DNA of 8,133 nucleotides from Fulvivirga aurantia (GTDB lineage Bacteria > Bacteroidota > Bacteroidia > Cytophagales > Cyclobacteriaceae): NCBI RefSeq assembly GCF_009711475.1, contig NZ_SMMD01000781.1, forward strand, positions 1-8,133. The letters run 5' to 3'. The notes beneath the pieces are model-generated. The model did not search any database. It saw only the letters and a program-made list of their open reading frames with translations, and had not been told where the DNA came from. Numbering within the stretch: the first letter of the stretch is position 1; each line of letters opens with the position of its first letter. Shown here in pieces: positions 1-6,860 of the stretch. Position numbers and translations under genes: made by a program.

Positions 1-2
1 GG

Positions 3-422
3 ATTCATCAACTCGATTTTGCCTTCCTCATCAAAACTTAACAGCGAAATGCCCAGGTTTTCATTGAGCGTTTGTAAGTATTGGTAGTGTGACTCCTTTT
101 CTAGTGTGATTTTCTGAAATTGGAGAAGCACTTCGTTAAAAACCTCATTTAAATGACCATGTGTACCTCCGTGGTTGGAGTCTTTAAAAAGGTTTGTAAA
201 CCCACCTTGCTTGATGGTAAGCAAGAATTGGCTGAGGTTTTTGTTGGTACGCTCTACATAGAAAATCAAGCTGAGCATAGTCAGGAGCAAAAACACAGAA
301 ACAACGAATGGCGTAAAAAACCAGTCTGTATTAAGTAAAACCCATGCTAACAAAAGTGATAGTGCTACAATGGCCACCACCCTTATCGTTACATTAATGC
401 GAAAATTTTTCTGTAGTTTCAT
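3..422 (-). CDS. Sensor histidine kinase, N-terminal part (cut by the left edge)
   Basis: Reading leftward from the ATG at 422-420, the frame stays open for 140 codons and leaves the window; two further bases (CC) begin the next codon. The protein starts MKLQKNFRIN and has two hydrophobic segments at about residues 13-31 and 35-55. Only about four residues (NTDW) lie between them, so there is almost no periplasmic loop. A HAMP-like or coiled linker follows (about 56-117). The start of a PAS-type domain follows, with ISLLSFDEEGKIELMN and then probably P, which resembles the PAS opening of NtrY-like kinases. The catalytic HisKA and HATPase domains would lie outside the window, so kinase identity is inferred from this N-terminus and from the position directly downstream of an NtrC-type regulator on the same strand. 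It is the likely phosphodonor for that regulator. The missing periplasmic domain suggests it senses a membrane or cytoplasmic cue. No Shine-Dalgarno sequence precedes the ATG. Confidence 0.8.
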   Translation of the reverse strand, partial: MKLQKNFRINVTIRVVAIVALSLLLAWVLLNTDWFFTPFVVSVFLLLTMLSLIFYVERTNKNLSQFLLTIKQGGFTNLFKDSNHGGTHGHLNEVFNEVLLQFQKITLEKESHYQYLQTLNENLGISLLSFDEEGKIELMN

Positions 423-440
423 AATGATCCGCAATGAGCA

Positions 441-480
441 ACTAGCCCCTAGCTCCTAGCCCCTAGTTCCCAGCTCCTAC
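441..480. repeat. GC-rich CTAG-containing intergenic repeat
   Basis: This 40-bp stretch fills most of the 59-bp spacer between the regulator stop and the kinase start. The 11-mer CTAGCCCCTAG occurs at 442-452 and again at 456-466, a 14-bp period, followed by degenerate units (CTAGTTCCCAGCTCC). The composition is far more GC-rich than the flanks and CTAG recurs, unlike ordinary intergenic DNA here. It is not a strong hairpin terminator, because no long stem followed by a T-run is visible on either strand. It is probably one copy of a dispersed intergenic repeat family, but that cannot be shown from one window. Confidence 0.7.
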
Positions 481-481
481 C

Positions 482-1849
482 TTATTTAATCCCATATTTT
501 TCCATTTTTCTATACAGCGTGGTGCGGCCTAGGCCCAGGGCTTTAGCAGCCTTGCTCATATTTCCCTGATGTTGTTTTATCGCTTCCTCAATCGTTTCTT
601 TTTCTATTTCTTCCAGTTTAAGCGTGTCTTGCTTCTGCTTGATCCCGCTTGGTTTGAGCAAGAAATCTGTTGGTCGCAACACCACATCCTCAGCCATAAT
701 AACCGCTCGCTCAATCGCATGCTGCAACTCCCTCACATTACCCGGCCAGCTATGCTGCTTAAGAAACTCGATCGCATCATCATTAATGCTTAATGCCTTT
801 CTATATTTTTGGTTAAATATGCTTAGATAATGGTTAGCCAATAAAGAAATATCTTCTAAGCGCTCTCGCAATGGAGGCACCACCACCTCCACAGTATTTA
901 TTCGATAAAGGAGATCTTCTCTAAATTTCTTCTCAGCTATCATTTGATGGATATTCTCATTAGTAGCCGCTATTATCCGGCAATCCGTTTTATGCGATTT
1001 ATCGCTACCTACCGGGGTTATACTCTTTGACTGGATCGCACTTAGTAATTTGGCTTGCATCTCAAGACTCAAATTACCTATTTCGTCTAAAAACAAAGTG
1101 CCTCCATCGGCCATGACAAACCGACCAACACGATCTTCCTTTGCGTCAGTAAATGCGCCCTTTTTATGACCAAAAAGTTCTGACTCAAACAAACTATGAG
1201 AAATTGAGCCCAGGTCTACTTTTACAAATACCTCATCAGCCCTTTTTGACCTTTGATGAATTGCTTTTGCTACTAATTCTTTCCCCGTTCCATTTTCACC
1301 TAATATGAGAATGTTAGCATCTGTTTCCGATACTTTATCGATAGTGTAAAATATCTCTTTCATAGCCACAGAGCTGCCGACTATATCATGGTCTGCCTGA
1401 GTGAGCATCTCCTTCATTTGATTTTGCTTATGCTTAAGAGTCGATAACTCTTTTTTGGATTGACTATGATTGAATGCTGACAGAATAGTAGCTTGAAATT
1501 TTTCGTTTTCCCATGGCTTTACTATGAAATCCGCAGCTCCTACTTTCATAGCCTCTACGGCCAATTTTAGATCACCATAAGCTGTCATCATCACTACCTG
1601 TTGGTCGGGTATAGTGTCAATTATTCGTTTAAGCCAAAATAAGCCTTCCTTACCGCTGGTAGCCCCTGCGGTATAGTTCATGTCGAGGAGTATGACATCG
1701 TATTGATTATTGCTAATGAGATACGAGAGTTGTTCAGGGTTGCTTTCTGTAATTATTTTACTAAAAACAGGCTTGAGCACTATCTTCGCTGAGTGCAAAA
1801 CATCTCGATCATCATCTATTACTAATATATTTGCCTGAGTCTTTTGCAT
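482..1849 (-). CDS. Sigma-54-dependent response regulator, NtrC family
   Basis: This is a 455-residue cytoplasmic transcription activator with the full NtrC layout. The receiver domain (about 6-126) has the acidic pair D12/D13, phosphoacceptor D56 in ILLDMN, T89 and K111. The AAA+ domain (about 156-385) has Walker A GENGTGKE (184-191), the sigma-54 contact loop as GAFTDA (231-236, a variant of GAFTGA), Walker B LFLDE (252-256) and the arginine-finger region FREDLLYRIN. A Fis-type helix-turn-helix closes the protein (about 413-455, NMSKAAKALGLGRTTLYRK). I chose the ATG at 1849 because it puts the first receiver strand (ILVIDDD) at residue 8. The in-frame ATGs at 1909 and 1888 would add 20 or 13 residues unlike any receiver and would lie in the inverted repeat. 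The gene precedes a kinase on the same strand and diverges from a permease operon with a sigma-54-like promoter, so those permeases are its probable target. Confidence 0.95.
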   Translation of the reverse strand: MQKTQANILVIDDDRDVLHSAKIVLKPVFSKIITESNPEQLSYLISNNQYDVILLDMNYTAGATSGKEGLFWLKRIIDTIPDQQVVMMTAYGDLKLAVEAMKVGAADFIVKPWENEKFQATILSAFNHSQSKKELSTLKHKQNQMKEMLTQADHDIVGSSVAMKEIFYTIDKVSETDANILILGENGTGKELVAKAIHQRSKRADEVFVKVDLGSISHSLFESELFGHKKGAFTDAKEDRVGRFVMADGGTLFLDEIGNLSLEMQAKLLSAIQSKSITPVGSDKSHKTDCRIIAATNENIHQMIAEKKFREDLLYRINTVEVVVPPLRERLEDISLLANHYLSIFNQKYRKALSINDDAIEFLKQHSWPGNVRELQHAIERAVIMAEDVVLRPTDFLLKPSGIKQKQDTLKLEEIEKETIEEAIKQHQGNMSKAAKALGLGRTTLYRKMEKYGIK

Positions 1850-1868
1850 TGCAGCCAAGATACTAAAA

Positions 1869-1908
1869 TGTTTCACAACGAAACACATTATTGTTCCGTT
1901 GTGAAACA
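1869..1908. promoter_or_regulatory. Double palindrome, probable enhancer site for the divergent regulator
   Basis: TGTTTCACAACG (1869-1880) is the exact reverse complement of CGTTGTGAAACA (1897-1908). With one mismatch the arms extend to 17 nt each (1869-1885 and 1892-1908), separated by 6 nt. Each arm is itself palindromic with a 5-nt core: TGTTTC-N5-GAAACA (perfect, centre 1877) and TGTTCC-N5-GAAACA (one mismatch, centre 1900). The centres are 23 bp apart, about two helical turns. Paired dyads are typical of NtrC-type activators, which bind as dimers and then oligomerise. The element lies about 97-120 bp upstream of the predicted permease transcription start and about 20 bp upstream of the regulator start codon. 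It could therefore serve as enhancer for one gene and as an autoregulatory operator or 5'-UTR hairpin for the other. Binding by this regulator is inferred. Confidence 0.7.
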
Positions 1909-1945
1909 CTTTAAATAGCGGTTTTAAAATTAAACTGCTTCAAAC

Positions 1946-1957
1946 GCATTATAATGC
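1946..1957. promoter_or_regulatory. Perfect 12-bp palindrome GCATTATAATGC
   Basis: GCATTATAATGC is its own reverse complement and lies between the double palindrome and the sigma-54-like promoter. It could be a binding site for a second dimeric regulator or a DNA-bending protein. It also contains TATAAT, which reads the same on both strands and could act as a -10 hexamer, but I see no convincing -35 partner, and Bacteroidota housekeeping promoters usually use a different -7 motif. Its function is unknown, and a 12-bp palindrome in AT-rich DNA can arise by chance. Confidence 0.3.
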
Positions 1958-1970
1958 TATATTCATAAAC

Positions 1971-1986
1971 TGGCACTCATTTGGGA
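1971..1986 (+). promoter_or_regulatory. Sigma-54-type (-24/-12) promoter for the permease operon
   Basis: TGGCAC at 1971-1976 matches the -24 consensus exactly. After the standard 5-nt spacer (TCATT) comes TGGGA at 1982-1986, against consensus TTGCW, which keeps the first T, the central G and the final W. The -24 GG and the -12 position are correctly spaced. The predicted start site is near 1997, which leaves a leader of about 24 nt before the ATG at 2021. The promoter points away from an adjacent sigma-54 activator gene and has a paired dyad about 100 bp upstream, which strengthens the call. The weak -12 box is the main doubt. Confidence 0.65.
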
Positions 1987-2005
1987 ATAACAATTACTCA
2001 AACGC

Positions 2006-2020
2006 CAAAAACAACAACCG
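2006..2020 (+). promoter_or_regulatory. A-rich translation leader of the first permease
   Basis: The 15 nt before the ATG contain AAAACAACAAC (2008-2018) and no Shine-Dalgarno match. The same 11-mer occurs before the second permease gene (4452-4462), 2 nt from the ATG here and 3 nt there. Bacteroidota commonly initiate on A-rich, unstructured leaders, so this may be the functional initiation element or a relic of gene duplication. Confidence 0.45.
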
Positions 2021-4447
2021 ATGATCAAGAATTACCTCAAAATAGCATTGCGTAATCTGCTTAAAAGTAAAGTGCATACCGTCATAAATATTACTGGTCT
2101 GGCTGTAGGCCTTACATCTGTAGTATTAATCAGCCTATATGTACAAGACGAGACCAGTTTTGACCAGTTTCATGAAAATGCCGATGATATTTATCGCATA
2201 GCCTGGTGGTCGGAACAACCACAAACTCGTACACCTCACCCCATGGCTCAGGCGCTCGTGCGTGATTTCCCTCAGGTAGAATCTGCTGTATCTTTATCTC
2301 CATTGTGGGGTCCGGGCCTTACTAAGCAGATGTTCTCTGTTAAAAATCCTGAAAATGACATCACCTTCGATGAAGATGGCATTTTGAGTGTAGACAGCAC
2401 ATTTTTTGAAGTGTTTTCATTTAAACTCACAAAAGGGGACCCTAAAAAAGTGTTGAGAAGTTTTGGCGGTCTGCTCATATCCGAATCGACTGCCAAAAAG
2501 TATTTTGGGGATGATGACCCTATCGGTAAGCAACTAGCCATAAATAATGACGAAACTTTAGTATTCGTAGAAGGTGTGTTTGAGGACGTGCCTAAAAACT
2601 CTCATTTTCATTTTGATGCGCTTGTGTCTTATGTAACTCAAAAAGTAATTGAAGACGGTGCAAGCCCTTATTATACCTGGGCCGACTTTGGTCATTTTAA
2701 TTATATAAAACTAGCACCTGGAAGTGACCCTGACTTGCTGGAAAATCAATTGATGAAGTGGGCCTCGGGATATGTAGAGGTCTCAGAAGAAGACATGAGA
2801 CGAGCAATAGACGCTGGCATGCATTTCAAGCTACAGAGACTCACAGATATACATCTAAAATCAAACATAAGGTGGGAGCTGGAATCCAATGGAAATGTAG
2901 ACTATATCTATATCATGACAGCGGCCGCTTTACTCATTCTCATAATAGCATGCGTCAATTTTATGAACCTTACCACCGCGAGATCGACAGAGCGCTCTAA
3001 AGAAATTGGTATAAGAAAGTCTATGGGTGCATATAAAAATCAATTGAGCTTTCAGTTTTTAAGCGAATCTGTACTTACTGCACTCATTGCAATGGTTTTG
3101 GCAGGGCTTCTCGCTGAAGTTTGTCTTCCATTATTTAACTATATCACCGATAAGGACCTGTCCATAGACTATTTGCAAAAGCCGGAGCTTACAGCAATAC
3201 TATTGGGCAGCACAATTTTAACCGGACTCATTTCCGGCCTATATCCTTCATTGTTTCTTTCTTCTATAAACCCGGTGAGTAGTCTAAAAGGTATTGATAA
3301 GGTTAAACCCAAAGGCGCCACTTTTAGAAAGTCACTAATCATCTTTCAATTCGTGATTTCGATGGTATTGCTTACCGGTAGCCTTGTAATTTATAATCAG
3401 TTACAATTTATAAAAAACAAAGACCTGGGGTTTGATAAGGACAGGGTGGTAATCGTGCCCCTTAAAAATTATGACCTGATAGGGGATTTTACCTCGCTTA
3501 AAACAGAGCTACTCAAGATCAATGGAATTGAATCTGTTTCAGCCTCTTCAAATGTACCGGGTAAGCAGTTTAACCAAAACTCAATCGCCAGGGCTGACGA
3601 CCCTCAGGCCAGCATCGGCAGCTCCGAAGTGATGGTGGATTATAATTTTTTTGAAACACTTGGTATTGAAATACTGGCCGGGAGGGCATTTTCTAAAGAT
3701 TTTCCCACAGACTCTGTAGCCTTTATTATTAATGAAACGGCTGCTCGTAATCTACAGCTTGCAGAGCCTGTAGGTGAAGAAATAGTTTGGTCGTGGGACA
3801 ACAATGGCAGACCTCCGTTGAAAGGAACAATCGTAGGAGTCGCCAGAGATTTTAATTACAGTTCTTTACACCAACCTGTGAGACCATTGCTATTTTCACT
3901 TCGCCCTGCCTACAACGATGTAATCATAAAAGTAAAAGGCGCTGATTTTACAGAAACGCTGGCCGAAATTAAATCCGTATGGTCACAATTTGAAGATCGG
4001 TTTGTGTTTGAATACTCGCTCTTAGCAGACGATATGGGCCAGCAATATAGTGGAGACCAAAAGACTGCTGATGTTTTTTCAAGTTTTGCGGCTATCGCCA
4101 TTTTCATCGCATGTTTTGGTCTTTTCGGCATAGCATCGCTTAGCTACAGCCAACGATTAAAAGAAGTTGGCATTCGTAAAGCCCTTGGTGCAAGTGAGCT
4201 CAAAATTCTTGGCCTTTTACTGAAGGATTTTACCAGGCTCATAATCGTTTCTATACTTATTGCTGCTCCGGTTGCCTGGCTTGTAATGCATAGCTGGTTA
4301 GAAAATTTCACTTATCGCGTCAATCTTTCTATCGGCTACTTTCTCATTGCCGGGCTAGTGCTCATCGGTGTAGCATTGCTTACCATCTTGTACCTCAGCA
4401 TCAAGACCGCCAATATCAACCCTGTAGAAACTTTGAAAGAACAATAA
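2021..4447 (+). CDS. FtsX/MacB-type ABC transporter permease, first of three paralogues
   Basis: This 808-residue inner-membrane protein has the duplicated layout common in Bacteroidota permeases. A first membrane helix lies at about 20-42 after the typical opening MIKNYLKIALRNLLKSK, followed by a periplasmic MacB-like core (about 43-290) and helices at about 294-317, 347-375 and 390-412. The second half has a helix at about 437-460, a second periplasmic domain (461-682) and helices at about 683-708, 731-755 and 770-793. The cytoplasmic motifs KEIGIRKSMGA (about 327) and KEVGIRKALGAS (about 714) occur once per half and probably couple to an ATPase. The C-terminus NPVETLKEQ is typical of the family. 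No nucleotide-binding domain is present, so a separate ATPase is needed. Relatives of MacB use ATP to move substrates such as peptides or lipids mechanically from the periplasm, but the substrate here is unknown. The gene is first in the operon and sits behind the sigma-54-like promoter. Confidence 0.93.
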   Translation: MIKNYLKIALRNLLKSKVHTVINITGLAVGLTSVVLISLYVQDETSFDQFHENADDIYRIAWWSEQPQTRTPHPMAQALVRDFPQVESAVSLSPLWGPGLTKQMFSVKNPENDITFDEDGILSVDSTFFEVFSFKLTKGDPKKVLRSFGGLLISESTAKKYFGDDDPIGKQLAINNDETLVFVEGVFEDVPKNSHFHFDALVSYVTQKVIEDGASPYYTWADFGHFNYIKLAPGSDPDLLENQLMKWASGYVEVSEEDMRRAIDAGMHFKLQRLTDIHLKSNIRWELESNGNVDYIYIMTAAALLILIIACVNFMNLTTARSTERSKEIGIRKSMGAYKNQLSFQFLSESVLTALIAMVLAGLLAEVCLPLFNYITDKDLSIDYLQKPELTAILLGSTILTGLISGLYPSLFLSSINPVSSLKGIDKVKPKGATFRKSLIIFQFVISMVLLTGSLVIYNQLQFIKNKDLGFDKDRVVIVPLKNYDLIGDFTSLKTELLKINGIESVSASSNVPGKQFNQNSIARADDPQASIGSSEVMVDYNFFETLGIEILAGRAFSKDFPTDSVAFIINETAARNLQLAEPVGEEIVWSWDNNGRPPLKGTIVGVARDFNYSSLHQPVRPLLFSLRPAYNDVIIKVKGADFTETLAEIKSVWSQFEDRFVFEYSLLADDMGQQYSGDQKTADVFSSFAAIAIFIACFGLFGIASLSYSQRLKEVGIRKALGASELKILGLLLKDFTRLIIVSILIAAPVAWLVMHSWLENFTYRVNLSIGYFLIAGLVLIGVALLTILYLSIKTANINPVETLKEQ

Positions 4448-4450
4448 GCT

Positions 4451-4465
4451 CAAAACAACAACACC
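4451..4465 (+). promoter_or_regulatory. A-rich translation leader of the second permease
   Basis: The 18-bp gap between the first and second permease genes ends in CAAAACAACAACACC immediately before the ATG. It shares the 11-mer AAAACAACAAC with the leader of the first gene and has no Shine-Dalgarno sequence. The gap is too short for an independent promoter or terminator, which supports co-transcription. Confidence 0.45.
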
Positions 4466-6859
4466 ATGATTCATAATTATTTAAAAATAGCGCTACGGAC
4501 CATCCGTAGAAAAACAGGCTACTCCATTATAAATGTTGTAGGGCTTGCTTCGGGTCTTCTTTGTGTAGTTTTTATTCTCAACTGGGTTATAGACGAACTC
4601 AGTTACGACAAGCATATTCCCAATAACAACAATATTTATCGAGTAGTCGCTGAAGCGGGAACTGGCTCAGATCGATGGCATCAATCAGTAACGAGCCTAC
4701 CCCTGGGTGGTGCCATGGTAGACATGTTTCCGGAGGTAAAAACCAGAGTAAGGCTTGATAAAAACAATGCGCTGGTCGAAAATGGAGACCTTCGATTCGT
4801 AGAGCAGTACATCATTCTTACTGATCCTGAATTTTTTGATGTATTTGGTTATCACCTTTTAAGTGGCAACGAAAAAACCGCCCTTTCTGCTCCATATCAG
4901 ATAGTACTCACGGAGACAATGGCAAATAAGTATTTCGGAAAAGAAAACCCGATTGGTAAGACATTGAAGATATTTCAGTACGACCCGGATGGAAATGGAG
5001 TGGATTATGAAGTCACTGGTGTAATAGCTGACCCTCCGAAAACGTCACACTTTACTTTTAATTTTTTGGCTTCGATCAGCACCATTGAAAGTGTAAGTCC
5101 CGAGGCCATGGAAGTGTGGGGGAACAACAGTTATCATACCTATGTGGTATTGCAAGATGGTAGTTCTGCAAAAAAACTAGAAGCAAAACTGCCTAAGATG
5201 GTAAATGAGCATCTCGGAGAGACAATAGCAGAGTATGATCTATACTTTAGGTTTTACCTACAACCCATTACAGATATTTATCTTCATAGCGATTTACAGT
5301 ATGAGTTTTTGGGCAATGGCAGTATTGAGTATGTATGGATTTTCTCTGCGGTAGGTATATTCATCCTGATTTTAGCTTGCATTAATTACATCAATCTATC
5401 TACCTCATTTTCTCTAGATCGGGCCAAAGAAATTGGAGTAAGAAAAGTTTTGGGTGCCTATAAAGGGCAGTTGATAAAGCAACACCTTACGGAGACCTTA
5501 GTGCTTACATGTATTGCCATGGTTTGTGCGGGTTTACTGGTAGAGTTGCTAAAACCATTTTTCTTTGAGCTGACGGGTAAAACACACCTTGAGTTTGATC
5601 GCATAACCTTGTCATTACAGTTATTGCTGATATGCATTCCTCTAGGTTTGATTTCTGGCTACTTTCCAGCCTATTTGCTGGCCAATGTAAAAACTACCAA
5701 TTCCCTAAAGGGTAAAATACAGGCTAGCGACAAAAGCCAGTTGCGGAAAGCACTAGTTACATTTCAATTTGCTGTCACAATGGTCATCCTGGTTGGCTTA
5801 GTTGTAGTCAAACAACAACTAAACTTTGTACAAACCAAGGATCTGGGGTACGACAAATCCAATCTGCTGGTACTTCGAGTAAATGGCAATTCTGATGTTA
5901 TCAATGGCTATCAACCATTTATCAATACCCTTAAAAGCTCAACAGAACTGATCGATGCTGCCAGATCAGGCTCAATGATAACCGGTGGTTTGGGTAACTC
6001 CAATATGAATTACACCCTACCTAATGGCGACAAGCATTTTCTTAAAATGTATCGCCTGCCGGTAGACTATGATTACATACAAACCTATAAAATGACGCTT
6101 TTAGCGGGTCGTAATTTCGATGAAGCAATAGCATCAGATACGACTCAGGCTTTTATCCTCAATGAAGCTGCCGTTGCTGCTTTCGGCTGGAGTATGGAAG
6201 AGGCGCTGGGAAAAGAGGTGAGCTACATTGGTCGTGAAGGGCGAATCGTTGGTGTGGTTAAGAACTTCCATTTTAACTCTTTACACCATGCCATCGAGCC
6301 GTTGTGTATGTTTTTAAATGGTTCCGGGTTCTCAAGGATTACACTTAGAGGTCAAAACCCACAAGAATTATTAAATACTACTACAGCGGCCTGGAAGGCT
6401 CATTTTCCCGGTGCCGTGTTTGATTTTACTTTTCAGGATGAGGCTTTGTTTAGCTCATATGAAAATGACCAGCGATTTGGTACAATTTTCAACTCATTTT
6501 CAATCCTATCCATTCTCATTGCTTTTCTAGGTCTTTTCGGGCTCATCGGCTACACCGTGCATCGTAAAACCAAGGAAATAGGAGTTAGAAAAGTACTGGG
6601 GGCAACCTCGTTACAAATTGTAAATATGATCGCTCATAATTTTCTAAAGCTTATAATTATAGCCTCCGTAATTGCCATTCCATTCGGTTGGTACCTCATG
6701 AATTCATGGCTCAAAGATTTTAGCTATAGAATCGAAATCAGTCCGTGGCATTTTATAGTTGCTGCCGTCACATTAATAGCTGCTGCATTACTTATCATTT
6801 GTATACAAACAATCAAGCCATCTATGGCCAGCCCGGCTAATACACTCAAAGAAGAATAA
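4466..6859 (+). CDS. FtsX/MacB-type ABC transporter permease, second paralogue
   Basis: This 797-residue integral membrane protein has the same two-half design as its upstream neighbour. Helix 1 lies at about 18-42 after MIHNYLKIALRTIRRKTGYS, followed by a periplasmic MacB-like domain with motifs such as ANKYFGKENPIGKTLK (about 152-167) and helices at about 286-312, 345-370 and 385-410. The second half has helices at about 431-453, 673-697, 725-748 and 760-785 around a periplasmic domain (454-672). KEIGVRKVLGA occurs in both halves (about 321 and 704), identical over 11 residues, as expected for the ATPase-coupling region. The end, PANTLKEE, parallels PVETLKEQ of the first gene. The two proteins are clearly related but diverged, so this is an old duplication. 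Whether they pair as a heterodimer or serve different substrates is unknown. The stop codon is 1 nt before the next start, so translation is probably coupled. Confidence 0.93.
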   Translation: MIHNYLKIALRTIRRKTGYSIINVVGLASGLLCVVFILNWVIDELSYDKHIPNNNNIYRVVAEAGTGSDRWHQSVTSLPLGGAMVDMFPEVKTRVRLDKNNALVENGDLRFVEQYIILTDPEFFDVFGYHLLSGNEKTALSAPYQIVLTETMANKYFGKENPIGKTLKIFQYDPDGNGVDYEVTGVIADPPKTSHFTFNFLASISTIESVSPEAMEVWGNNSYHTYVVLQDGSSAKKLEAKLPKMVNEHLGETIAEYDLYFRFYLQPITDIYLHSDLQYEFLGNGSIEYVWIFSAVGIFILILACINYINLSTSFSLDRAKEIGVRKVLGAYKGQLIKQHLTETLVLTCIAMVCAGLLVELLKPFFFELTGKTHLEFDRITLSLQLLLICIPLGLISGYFPAYLLANVKTTNSLKGKIQASDKSQLRKALVTFQFAVTMVILVGLVVVKQQLNFVQTKDLGYDKSNLLVLRVNGNSDVINGYQPFINTLKSSTELIDAARSGSMITGGLGNSNMNYTLPNGDKHFLKMYRLPVDYDYIQTYKMTLLAGRNFDEAIASDTTQAFILNEAAVAAFGWSMEEALGKEVSYIGREGRIVGVVKNFHFNSLHHAIEPLCMFLNGSGFSRITLRGQNPQELLNTTTAAWKAHFPGAVFDFTFQDEALFSSYENDQRFGTIFNSFSILSILIAFLGLFGLIGYTVHRKTKEIGVRKVLGATSLQIVNMIAHNFLKLIIIASVIAIPFGWYLMNSWLKDFSYRIEISPWHFIVAAVTLIAAALLIICIQTIKPSMASPANTLKEE

Positions 6860-6860
6860 T

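Noticed and set aside
153..338. Plus-strand 61-codon reading frame
   Set aside because: It lies wholly antisense to the kinase N-terminus, which has convincing membrane helices and a PAS start; its translation shows no recognisable features.
569..830. Two overlapping plus-strand frames of 68-74 codons
   Set aside because: Both are antisense to the helix-turn-helix and AAA+ C-terminal part of the response regulator and look like composition shadows.
1869..1908. Rho-independent terminator
   Set aside because: The stem is AU-rich with a 6-nt or longer loop, followed by only TTTT in the leftward direction, and it lies upstream of a gene rather than after one.
1976..1983. Bacteroidota housekeeping -7 box (TAnnTTTG) before the permeases
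   Set aside because: CTCATTTG matches only the TTTG half, and no TTG -33 box sits at the right distance; the sigma-54 reading of the same stretch fits better.
2272..2541. Minus-strand 89-codon frame
   Set aside because: Antisense to the periplasmic domain of the first permease, with no plausible start context or domain.
2758..3000. Plus-strand 80-codon frame in another phase
   Set aside because: Out-of-frame shadow inside the first permease, whose own frame is continuous with strong family motifs.
3910..4131. Minus-strand 73-codon frame
   Set aside because: Antisense to the second half of the first permease; no supporting features.
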